Shown in pieces: positions 1-6,383 of a stretch of 64,000 nt of DNA (its first letter is position 1; the number at the start of each line of letters is the position of its first letter). Under the pieces are notes generated by a model. That model worked only from the letters and a program-made list of their open reading frames with translations, was not told the origin of the DNA and searched no databases. Both the position numbers and the translations under genes were made by a program. This stretch comes from Lysinibacillus antri (GTDB lineage Bacteria > Bacillota > Bacilli > Bacillales_A > Planococcaceae), in NCBI RefSeq assembly GCF_003977595.1, contig NZ_RYYR01000001.1:248001-312000 (forward strand), read 5' to 3'.

Positions 1-599
1 TTCGATAATACGCATCGACCAGAATAGGCAATACACATCGCCCCATGGACAAATGCTTCTATTTCGATATCCACTTCTTGTTTCATTTTGAGCATTTCTT
101 CTGCCCCAACTTCACGGGCTAATACGACACGATGAAGTCCTTCTTCTTTCCAGTACTTCACTGCTTTCCAGTTGGATAAAGATTGCTGAGTAGAAAGGTG
201 AATTTCTAACTTTGGTGCGATACGGCGACACGTTTCAATAATTAATGGGTCCGCCACAATAATGCCTCGAACACCAGCACCTTCAATTGCTTGTAGGTAT
301 TCTTCTAAACCATCCATATTTTCATTGTGGGCAAAAATGTTCGTTGTAACATAGACAACTGCACCGTATTTTTTGGCGAATTCAACACCTTCACGCATTT
401 CTTCAATAGAGAAGTTATCCGCATTTGAACGCAAACCAAATTCTTGTCCACCAATAAATACTGCGTCAGCACCATAGTGTACCGCAATTTTTAGCTTTTC
501 TAAACTTCCAGCTGGAGCTAATAATTCTGGTTTCTTCGTAATGACACGTTTTCCATCGACTACTTCTCGAATTTTTTCGTTTTCTATTAGTTGTAACAA
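1..599 (-). CDS. trhP2: Peptidase U32-family tRNA hydroxylation protein, YrrO/TrhP2 type (3' part outside window)
   Basis: This is the N-terminal ~199 residues of a U32-family protein; the rest lies before base 1. It starts at a TTG (599-597) six bases after a GGAGGG ribosome site (611-606), only 15 bases after the stop of the upstream gene. Early residues read KPELLAPAGSLEKLKIAVHY, then GADAVFIGG. The U32 signature is visible at the window edge: EAFVHGAMC followed by YSGRC. In B. subtilis the YrrN/YrrO pair makes 5-hydroxyuridine at tRNA position 34 using prephenate (established for the family); this gene sits in the same order after yrrM-yrrN. The family was once annotated as a collagenase/protease. 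The function is by family and synteny. Confidence 0.93.
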   Translation of the reverse strand, partial: MLQLIENEKIREVVDGKRVITKKPELLAPAGSLEKLKIAVHYGADAVFIGGQEFGLRSNADNFSIEEMREGVEFAKKYGAVVYVTTNIFAHNENMDGLEEYLQAIEGAGVRGIIVADPLIIETCRRIAPKLEIHLSTQQSLSNWKAVKYWKEEGLHRVVLAREVGAEEMLKMKQEVDIEIEAFVHGAMCIAYSGRCVLS

Positions 600-614
600 G
601 CCGGACCCTCCATT

Positions 615-1547
615 CTAATACACTGTTTCTTTGAAGATAAATCCTGTATCTAACGGACGTAATTTTGGTTGGATTTCTTCAATTTTTTCTAATAGCTCGT
701 CTTTCATTGCATTATAAGCATCTTCACCTTGATCGAAGAAGGCATCAACTGCTTGGCGATAGCAATTTGTAACGGTTGTTATATAGTCTTCACTATGTAA
801 TACGCCATCAATTTTTAATGAATCGATCCCCGCTTCAAGCAGTTCTGTCAGCTCATCAATTAAACACATATCATTCGGTGAAAAAATATGTGTTCCATTT
901 TCATCTTCATAAATTGGGTATTTATTTTTACGTTCTTTATCATGTAAAAACATATTTTTATTTTCTTTACGGTTTTCAATCTCCATTGCTTCTCCACGAT
1001 ATAGGAAGTAATTTCCTAAAAGAGAACGTTTCGATTGGAACATACATGTCATTCCATGTACTTGAACTTCGATTTCAGGTTTTGCATTTTCTTTAATTTC
1101 TAACACTTCGTCTAAAGAAAGCTCACGTGCAAGTACCGCTCGTTTTGCCCCACGCTCTTCCCAGTAATTTGCTTGGAACCAGTTTGTTGCGATTGTTTCT
1201 GGATTCCAATGTAATGGAATCGTAATGCCTAGTTCACGAACTGCCATTACTACTGCAGGGTCACCAAATACTAGGGAATCCACACCAATTCTTTGCAATT
1301 GTTTTAAATAATCATCCAATGCATCTAAACGGTCATTATGGAAAATCGCATTTACTGCAACATATACTTTTTTACCGGCTTCATGGATTATTTTAGTCGC
1401 TTGTTCTACTTCATTTAAAGTAAATTCTCCTGCTAATCGTAAGCCAAATTTTTGTTCACCAATGATAAAAGCATCTGCACCTGCTTCAATTAAAGCATTT
1501 ACATGATCCAACGATTTTGGTGTAACTAATATTTCTGGTTTTTTCAC
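615..1547 (-). CDS. trhP1: Peptidase U32-family tRNA hydroxylation protein, YrrN/TrhP1 type
   Basis: The protein is ~310 residues, a single U32 domain. The N-terminus (KKPEILVTPKSLDHVNALIE, then GADAFIIGEQKFGLRLAGEF) matches B. subtilis YrrN closely, and VHGMTCMFQSKRSLLGNY is the degenerate counterpart of the U32 Cys motif. I chose the GTG at 1547 because AGAGGTGA (1560-1553) lies five bases upstream. An in-frame ATG at 1568 exists but has no good ribosome site and would overlap trmR by 16 bases. It should work with the next gene (TrhP2) in forming ho5U34 on tRNAs, the substrate of TrmR encoded just upstream. All three genes are adjacent and probably co-transcribed. Confidence 0.93.
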   Translation of the reverse strand: MKKPEILVTPKSLDHVNALIEAGADAFIIGEQKFGLRLAGEFTLNEVEQATKIIHEAGKKVYVAVNAIFHNDRLDALDDYLKQLQRIGVDSLVFGDPAVVMAVRELGITIPLHWNPETIATNWFQANYWEERGAKRAVLARELSLDEVLEIKENAKPEIEVQVHGMTCMFQSKRSLLGNYFLYRGEAMEIENRKENKNMFLHDKERKNKYPIYEDENGTHIFSPNDMCLIDELTELLEAGIDSLKIDGVLHSEDYITTVTNCYRQAVDAFFDQGEDAYNAMKDELLEKIEEIQPKLRPLDTGFIFKETVY

Positions 1548-1552
1548 TTTCG

Positions 1553-2185
1553 TCACCTCTTCAAACATATTAACAATCCATCACCGATCGGAAAAAATGT
1601 ACTATCATAGTCTGGATGATTCATAATCCAATCCGTGAAATTTTTTAAATTCCGAATCATCGTTCTTTTTCTACGAGGAACTTCTTTAATATCTAAATCT
1701 GATAATCCATGCATGTACATATTATCGATATACAAAATGCCACCAGAAGGGACAAGTGGCGAATACTTTTCAAAAAATCGTTGGTATTGTCCTTTCGCCG
1801 CATCAATAAAAATCGCATCAAAAGTAGACTGAATCTTTTCCACATCTACCTCTAACGCGTCCCCCTCAATAACAGTAATGCGGTTGCCCGCTTGTGAACG
1901 CGATAGAAAGTGTTTTGCCATCTCTACTCGTTCTAGATCGCGTTCAATTGTAACAATTTTACAATTCGGCAGAGCTAGGGACATACGTAATGCAGAATAA
2001 CCGATTGCTGTTCCTATTTCTAATATACTAGAAGGTTTTTGAATGCGAAGTAATTGATTCAATGCGTCAATGGCAGGCAATTGCATAATCGGAACATGGT
2101 TTTCCTTCGCATAAGTTTCCATTTCCATTAATAGTTCATCGCGCGGTTGAACCAAGGATTCTATATAAACATCTGAAAATTCCAT
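1553..2185 (-). CDS. trmR: tRNA 5-hydroxyuridine methyltransferase TrmR (YrrM)
   Basis: This is a 210-residue class I SAM-dependent O-methyltransferase of the COMT-like family. LEIGTAIGYSA (residues 55-65) is the SAM-binding glycine loop. D128 (IFIDAAKG) and D154-N155 (YIDN) are the probable metal ligands. In B. subtilis the orthologue methylates ho5U34 to 5-methoxyuridine on tRNA (established), so the pathway TrhP1/TrhP2 then TrmR is complete here. The start ATG follows AAGGGG by about eight bases. The stop codon overlaps the ribosome site of trhP1, which suggests translational coupling. Confidence 0.92.
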   Translation of the reverse strand: MEFSDVYIESLVQPRDELLMEMETYAKENHVPIMQLPAIDALNQLLRIQKPSSILEIGTAIGYSALRMSLALPNCKIVTIERDLERVEMAKHFLSRSQAGNRITVIEGDALEVDVEKIQSTFDAIFIDAAKGQYQRFFEKYSPLVPSGGILYIDNMYMHGLSDLDIKEVPRRKRTMIRNLKNFTDWIMNHPDYDSTFFPIGDGLLICLKR

Positions 2186-2221
2186 TTGGTGAACCCCTTT
2201 TACGCTTATTGTGCAAACAAG

Positions 2222-2435
2222 TTAAGAAAAGCGCAAGCGCCCTCGCTCAACCCCGAAAGAAACTGGCCGACAAAAACGCCACATCGTATGGCATTGTCGG
2301 CACTCGTACATCCTTGTACTTCGGAGACTTTCGACAAGCATGCTTGCATGCGTAGGAGGAAGTTGAAGTTTCCGAGGGGCTAGGGCGCTGAAGCTAGACA
2401 CTGTTCTAAGTCCGAAATTTTATACTTTCTTATTC
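2222..2435. repeat. Composite interspersed repeat (long copy, MITE-like ends)
   Basis: The left edge reads AAGAAAAGCGCAAGCGCC. The right edge runs through GGGCTAGGGCGCTGAAGC and CTAGACACTGTTCTAA to a TATACTTTCTTATTC tail. The same right half occurs inverted at 18104-18187, where the left edge AAGAAAAGCG joins it almost directly. Here the interior also contains nested hairpins starting GCCGACAAAAACGCCACATC, shared with 53375-53520. It fills most of the trmR-mltG gap. A 65-codon reading frame lies inside it but is only repeat sequence. Confidence 0.75.
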
Positions 2436-2641
2436 TTCTAGAAAAGAAAAAAGACCAAACAAAATAGTTGGCACAAAAAATTAAATACTATATGACAAAA
2501 AAATCACAACTTATAATATCATGAAAATAGAAGGAAAGCGAACTATCTTTATTCGTAATTCAGTGAAAAATAATAAAAACCATACTTTCAACTGAAAAAA
2601 TAACAAATAATCCGCATATCACTCTACTCTATTTTCAACGA
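2436..2641. other. AT-rich spacer downstream of mltG, no gene seen
   Basis: About 200 bases of A+T-rich sequence lie between the composite repeat and the mltG stop codon. I see no coding frame, no convincing terminator hairpin and no promoter that I would defend. Confidence 0.6.
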
Positions 2642-3760
2642 TTAACGTAAAAATTTATCTATATTTTGTAAATGTTCATCGTATGTTTTGGCAAAGTGAT
2701 TGTTTCCTTCAGCATCTGCTAAGAAATATAAATATTCCGTATCTGTCGGGCTTAGGGCTGCATCAATTGATATTTTACCCGCATTCGCGATTGGTCCTGG
2801 CGGTAGTCCTTGTATCACGTATGTGTTATAAGGGTTGTCTACTTCTAGATCCTCATATAAAACTCGATCTTTATGAGACCCAAGTGCGTATAAGACAGTT
2901 GGATCGGTTTGAAGTGGCATATCAATTTCTAAACGGTTATAAAATACACTCGCAATCGTTTCCCGATCTGTTTGCGCTGTGGCTTCTTCTTCTAATAGTG
3001 ACGCAAAAGTTAATAAATCATGCACAGTCATTTGTTTTTCTTCGAGTAATGGTTTATATTCCACAACCATTGTGTTCGTCTGTGCAATCATCGTTGTAAT
3101 AATCTCTTCTAATGAAGGATTTTTTTCATAGAATGGATACGTTGCAGGGAACAAATAGCCTTCAAGCGCATAACGAATGCTGCCATCCTTAATCTCGTCT
3201 GTAAATAAATCCGGGAATTCACCTACCATCTTATCAATAAATTGCGGATCCACAATTTTTTCCATAAACTGCTCAGCAGTAAATTCTGTATTTTTCCCGA
3301 TGATTTCAGAAATTTGAACTAACGTTAATCCTTCAGGAACAGTTACCGTAAATATTGGTTCTCGATAAACTTTTCCGGTCTTTAAACTTTCAATAATTTC
3401 ATCAAATGTCATTGCTTGAGACATTGTGTAATTCCCTGCCTGGAAGCTCGATTCATTTTTGAACTTCGTATAATATTTAAAAATACGTGCATTTTTGATT
3501 ACACCCTGCTCTTCTAGAATTGTTGAAATAGAACTAATACCAGAACCCATTGGAATCTCAACAGGAATTTCAGTAGTAGATTCTGGATCAATTGGTTGTA
3601 ATGCAGACTTCACATAAAAGTAACCGCTTACCCCTACAATTCCAACAAGCAATAAAACGACAAGTGTCACAACCCCAACAATGCGACGTACCACTTTGCC
3701 TTCTTTTTTACGTTGTTTCATTTTCTCTATCATCTCTTGTTTCTTAGATTCATTATCCAC
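2642..3760 (-). CDS. mltG: Endolytic murein transglycosylase MltG (YrrL)
   Basis: MltG cleaves nascent glycan strands near the membrane and limits their length. The 372-residue protein has a short basic cytoplasmic N-terminus, one membrane segment (about residues 27-49) and an extracytoplasmic YceG domain. E257 in TFASLLEEEA aligns with the catalytic Glu of E. coli MltG, and LQTDPTVLYALG is the conserved downstream block. Start is a GTG seven bases after AAGGGGG. In B. subtilis this gene also sits at the end of the alaS-yrzL-ruvX-yrzB cluster. Here it is split from that cluster by ~650 bases of repeats and has its own likely promoter. Confidence 0.95.
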   Translation of the reverse strand: MDNESKKQEMIEKMKQRKKEGKVVRRIVGVVTLVVLLLVGIVGVSGYFYVKSALQPIDPESTTEIPVEIPMGSGISSISTILEEQGVIKNARIFKYYTKFKNESSFQAGNYTMSQAMTFDEIIESLKTGKVYREPIFTVTVPEGLTLVQISEIIGKNTEFTAEQFMEKIVDPQFIDKMVGEFPDLFTDEIKDGSIRYALEGYLFPATYPFYEKNPSLEEIITTMIAQTNTMVVEYKPLLEEKQMTVHDLLTFASLLEEEATAQTDRETIASVFYNRLEIDMPLQTDPTVLYALGSHKDRVLYEDLEVDNPYNTYVIQGLPPGPIANAGKISIDAALSPTDTEYLYFLADAEGNNHFAKTYDEHLQNIDKFLR

Positions 3761-3786
3761 TGACGTACCCCCTTATATCTCCTAAT

Positions 3787-3815
3787 ATGATACAAGAAAA
3801 CACAAATGGTGACAA
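3787..3815 (-). promoter_or_regulatory. Likely sigma-A promoter for mltG
   Basis: Reading the minus strand, TTGTCA (3815-3810) is separated by 17 bases from TATCAT (3792-3787), about 27 bases before the mltG start. Its -35 abuts the palindromic repeat at 3814-3851, so that repeat may set or disturb expression. Transcription was not measured; this is by consensus only. Confidence 0.5.
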
Positions 3816-3955
3816 CATCCCACATCTCTCGCGGGTTAGAGATGTGGGATGTCTGCGACGAGCATGCTTGCAGCGCAGGAGCAACAAAGGTGACATCTCT
3901 CACGGGTTAGAGATGTCTTATATCTGCGCCGAAAGCTTGCGACAGGCGCAACTAA
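3806..3955. repeat. Two tandem diverged hairpin-plus-GC repeat units
   Basis: Two units follow each other. The first starts with a perfect 14-bp palindrome (ACATCCCACATCTC, 3814-3827, pairing with 3838-3851). The second starts with an 8-bp one (GACATCTC, 3891-3898, with 3909-3916). Both loops share the pattern TCNCGGGTTA. Each hairpin is followed by a related tail (CTGCGACGAGCATGCTTGC in the first, CTGCGCCGAAAGCTTGC in the second). The tail of the first, read in reverse, resembles the repeats at 5039 and 5507. Confidence 0.7.
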
Positions 3956-4019
3956 ATAAGTCTTCCAAAAAACGAGCTAACATTAAAAATACTAATGTAA
4001 TTTTTAATAAAGTATTGCT

Positions 4020-4112
4020 TAGTGGGCGGACTTGGCACACAAGCCGCAAAGCCATGTTGTACATGTCTTTACGACTTGTCTTAGTGCTTTGTGTAAGGTC
4101 CACCCACATCCA
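4020..4112. repeat. Interspersed structured repeat, copy related to 53375-53520
   Basis: On the minus strand this reads AAGACAAGTCGTAAAGACATG, then GTACAACATGGC and TTTGCGGCTTGTGTGC. The copy near 53440-53500 differs by paired changes that keep a small stem (CATGT/ACATG here, CACGT/ACGTG there). Outer GTGGGTGGAC and GTCCGCCCAC bases also pair. No protein-coding signal is credible in it. Confidence 0.65.
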
Positions 4113-4144
4113 TTAACTCTAACTAATCCTTTCGTGATTTAGTT

Positions 4145-4168
4145 CGCGGCTTACAATCGTAGGCCGCG
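4145..4168. repeat. 24-base hairpin of the CGCRGCTTAC family
   Basis: CGCGGCTTAC (4145-4154) pairs with GTAGGCCGCG (4159-4168) around a short loop and is followed by TTTTCTG. Near-identical hairpins occur at 56629-56652 and, inverted, at 53297-53320, with compensating base changes. The following 205 bases to 4373 are A+T-rich and show no gene. Confidence 0.6.
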
Positions 4169-4373
4169 TTTTCTGAATTAAGTTAACTTCCTAAGCGCTA
4201 CGTAGTTTAATATTAGATCCCTTTTTGTAGTTTTCTATTACTATCAACAAATTTGAAACACAAAAAAATTATTATTCATTTTGATACTAAAGGGTGAATT
4301 TATTACGTTTGACAACCCCTTTGCTACGAGTAGTTTCTTACACAAAAAACATTATTTTTTTCATGTTAACCAA

Positions 4374-4404
4374 CAAAAAAAGCTATGCCAAGTTGACATA
4401 GCAA
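4374..4404 (-). terminator. Rho-independent terminator after the double-DUF1292 gene
   Basis: On the minus strand GCTATG (4402-4397) pairs with CATAGC (4387-4382) and is followed by a run of T (4381-4374). It lies 10 bases after the stop codon of the gene ending at 4412. Confidence 0.8.
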
Positions 4405-4411
4405 TTTCCCA

Positions 4412-4939
4412 TTATGATTGCTGGTTATTAATAGAAGCTAGCTCTTTTTCAACGAATTCCCACTCTTGATCTGTCTCGATTGGTAATAGCTCAACCACTT
4501 CCCCTTGCTCACCTGGAGTATAAGCAGAAGCAAATATTTCATTGATCTCTTCCTGATCGGCATAGGCATAAAGGATGTAGGATTTATTAAAGTCTGCTAA
4601 CTCAAATCGATGAATGATTTCACAAAGGACCTCTTCATCTTCTTCCGTAGAGATCGTAAAATAATCTTCATCACCATCACCAAATTCTGCGACTAATGTG
4701 TTCAGTACTTCGTCTACCATGTCCCACTCTTCTTCGGTTTCTAATGAAGTGAAATTTGTCATTTCACCATTGTCACCTAGTTCAAATCGTAGTGCTGAGA
4801 CCTCTTCACTCTCATGACCGTTTTCGTCAACTAATGTGTATAGTACATAAGAGTGATCGTTAGAATCAAATGTTAGTATCACCCTACACTTTTGTTCTGA
4901 ACCGTCCTCTAAAGTCACATTAAAATATTGCTCGTCCAC
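4412..4939 (-). CDS. Tandem two-domain DUF1292 protein
   Basis: The 175-residue acidic protein holds two copies of the DUF1292 (YrzB-like) domain, roughly residues 1-88 and 90-175. Each copy has the pattern of an aspartate/glutamate-rich strand, then SYVLYTLVDE (copy 1) or SYILYAYADQ (copy 2), then an EEEWDMVDEVLN-type helix. The single-domain paralogue lies next door (5131-5442). Start is GTG, five bases after GGAGGTG. DUF1292 proteins have no established function. It probably arose by duplication and fusion of a yrzB-like gene; B. subtilis has only the single-domain gene at this locus. Repeats flank it on both sides. Confidence 0.88.
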   Translation of the reverse strand: MDEQYFNVTLEDGSEQKCRVILTFDSNDHSYVLYTLVDENGHESEEVSALRFELGDNGEMTNFTSLETEEEWDMVDEVLNTLVAEFGDGDEDYFTISTEEDEEVLCEIIHRFELADFNKSYILYAYADQEEINEIFASAYTPGEQGEVVELLPIETDQEWEFVEKELASINNQQS

Positions 4940-4966
4940 AAAAACACCTCCAAAAAGTTAAATGGG

Positions 4967-4999
4967 GATGTCCAGAAAGCACTACACTTTCTGGACATC
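4967..4999. repeat. 13-bp perfect hairpin between the two DUF1292 genes
   Basis: GATGTCCAGAAAG (4967-4979) pairs perfectly with CTTTCTGGACATC (4987-4999) around a 7-base loop. It lies just upstream of the ribosome site of the double-DUF1292 gene. There is no T-run on the minus side, so it is not a standard terminator for the upstream gene. Confidence 0.65.
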
Positions 5000-5038
5000 T
5001 ACCTACACTTCTAATAATAAAATATCCCTTAAAAGCTT

Positions 5039-5119
5039 TGCTCCTGCGGTAGTATCAATAAATTGTCACTATCCTCGTCGCAAAGGGGACGTCCAAAAAA
5101 CTTTTCGAACGTCCCCTTT
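5039..5119. repeat. Structured repeat ending in a terminator-like hairpin after yrzB
   Basis: A conserved block (CTCCTGCGGTAGT, then ACTATCCTCGTCGCAAAG) is followed by a hairpin, GGGGACGT (5085-5092) with ACGTCCCC (5109-5116). The same block precedes a different hairpin at 5507-5585. On the minus strand the hairpin directly follows yrzB and may end its transcript, although the following sequence is not a clean T-run. Confidence 0.65.
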
Positions 5120-5130
5120 CTTATTAATTT

Positions 5131-5442
5131 TTATTCTTCTTCGTCGTCTAATTCGTCTTCAAGTGCATTTAACACGTCTTCAATTAGATCCCATTCTTCT
5201 TCTGATTCGATTGGCTCTAGCTCGCCATCTTCACCGTTTTCAGAAGGTGTAAATGAAGAAGCAAAGATTTCGATTTGTCCTTCATCGTCTTCTTCTGCAC
5301 CTACTAATGAATATAGTACATAAGATTTTCCGAATTCTTCAGAGTCAAACGTATGAATAACTTCGCAAAGTTGTTCATTTCCATTTTCATCTACAATTGT
5401 AATATGTCTTGCTTCTTGTTCGTGATCGTGTTCATGTACCAT
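5131..5442 (-). CDS. yrzB: DUF1292 family protein YrzB
   Basis: This is a 103-residue, strongly acidic protein matching B. subtilis YrzB in length, domain and position beside ruvX. The core reads [20 protein letters not shown] followed by [15 protein letters not shown] His-rich N-terminus ([13 protein letters not shown]) precedes it. The start ATG follows GAGGTG by seven bases. No biochemical role is known for the family. It is the likely parent of the two-domain paralogue encoded next. Confidence 0.92.
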   Translation of the reverse strand: MVHEHDHEQEARHITIVDENGNEQLCEVIHTFDSEEFGKSYVLYSLVGAEEDDEGQIEIFASSFTPSENGEDGELEPIESEEEWDLIEDVLNALEDELDDEEE

Positions 5443-5506
5443 TATTGGTCACCTCTTTGTTTAATTTACGCACTGATTGGCGTTTTTACCTAATTCGCTT
5501 ATTCTT

Positions 5507-5585
5507 GCTTCTGCGGTGGTCAATCAAGATGTGACCATCCTCGTCGCAAAGGTTCCGTCTAAAACAAATTTTAGACGGAACCTTT
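5507..5585. repeat. Structured repeat whose hairpin overlaps the ruvX stop
   Basis: The block CTTCTGCGGTGGTCA, then GTGACCATCCTCGTCGCA, is the second copy of the 5039 repeat, with paired differences in its internal stem. It ends in a perfect 17-bp stem (5548-5564 with 5569-5585, loop CAAA). The last four codons and stop of ruvX lie inside that stem. Confidence 0.7.
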
Positions 5586-6011
5586 GCTATCTAAATATCC
5601 TTGAAGGATCATTACCGCTGCCATTTTATCAATGACTTTCTTGCGTTTTTTACGGCTTACGTCCGCTTCGATTAACATGCGTTCTGCAGCCATCGTTGTT
5701 AAACGTTCATCCCATAGTTTAACCGGGAAATGAAAGGTTTCTTCCAATAATTTTTTATAATTCTCAGAAGCTTCACCACGTGGTCCAACTGTATTATTCA
5801 TGTTTTTCGGATATCCTACGACAAATTCGGTAACACCGTATTCCGAAACAAGCTTTTTAATACGTTCAATACCAAAATCGCCTGCTTCTTCATTAATTTG
5901 AACCGTTTCAATACCTTGCGCAGTCCAGCCTAATGCATCACTTATCGCAACACCGACTGTTTTTGATCCAACGTCTAGACCCATTACTCTCATATTGATA
6001 TTATGCCTCAT
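5571..6011 (-). CDS. ruvX: Putative pre-16S rRNA nuclease / Holliday-junction-resolvase-fold protein RuvX (YqgF, YrrK)
   Basis: The protein is 146 residues with an RNase H-like fold. [19 protein letters not shown] is the first strand with its acidic residue, [18 protein letters not shown] carries the conserved acidic DER block, and [18 protein letters not shown] is the family C-terminus. Family members process the 16S 5' end (YqgF, E. coli); a resolvase role is also proposed. I report the ATG at 6011, which has AGGAAG upstream and overlaps yrzL by 11 bases. The ATG at 5993 (MRVMGLDVG) matches B. subtilis better and may be the true start. The final KGSV is encoded by a repeat hairpin and extends past the usual end. 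Confidence 0.93.
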   Translation of the reverse strand: MRHNINMRVMGLDVGSKTVGVAISDALGWTAQGIETVQINEEAGDFGIERIKKLVSEYGVTEFVVGYPKNMNNTVGPRGEASENYKKLLEETFHFPVKLWDERLTTMAAERMLIEADVSRKKRKKVIDKMAAVMILQGYLDSKGSV

Positions 6012-6267
6012 TATTCTTCCTAATATAAAATTTTACGAGTTCCTCGAGAATTTCATCACGTTCGAGCTTACGTATTAAGTTCCTTGCATCCTGATGGCGA
6101 GGGATGTATGCCGGATCACCAGATAAAAGATAACCTACAATTTGGTTTGTAGGGTTATAGCCTTTCTCTTCTAGTGAAGAGTACACCTTCAACATCACTT
6201 GCTTTACTTCTTGTTCCATTGATTCTTCTGGAAAACTAAATTTCATTGTTTTATCAAACGAACTCAA
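6001..6267 (-). CDS. yrzL: IreB/YrzL family regulatory phosphoprotein (DUF965)
   Basis: This small protein of 88 residues begins [14 protein letters not shown] and contains [20 protein letters not shown] and [20 protein letters not shown], diagnostic of the DUF965 family. In Enterococcus the homologue IreB is a substrate of the PASTA kinase IreK in cephalosporin resistance (established there). Start is the TTG at 6267, six bases after GAGGTG; an upstream ATG at 6351 in the same frame would add 28 unconserved residues. It overlaps ruvX by 11 bases. The order alaS-yrzL-ruvX-yrzB is conserved in Bacillales. Confidence 0.92.
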   Translation of the reverse strand: MSSFDKTMKFSFPEESMEQEVKQVMLKVYSSLEEKGYNPTNQIVGYLLSGDPAYIPRHQDARNLIRKLERDEILEELVKFYIRKNNEA

Positions 6268-6327
6268 GACCAGCACCTCGCTTTCAGATATAAGGAGATG
6301 AGACATACATTCATCTCCATTTTCTTT

Positions 6328-6355
6328 ATTATAACCGATAAAATAATTCAATCAA
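6328..6355 (-). promoter_or_regulatory. Sigma-A promoter for yrzL-ruvX-yrzB
   Basis: On the minus strand TTGATT (6355-6350) and a perfect TATAAT (6333-6328) are 16 bases apart, in the short gap after alaS. The predicted transcript starts near 6321, ~55 bases before the TTG of yrzL, and would carry a small GGAGATGA/TCATCTCC hairpin in its leader. Confidence 0.65.
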
Positions 6356-6383
6356 ATAATCAATAGTAAATATAACCAATTAT

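Noticed and set aside
2186-2383. 65-codon frame after trmR
   Set aside because: Lies entirely in the composite repeat, whose hairpins explain the open frame.
3787-4116. 109-codon frame upstream of mltG
   Set aside because: Consists of the tandem hairpin repeats and related elements; no ribosome site.
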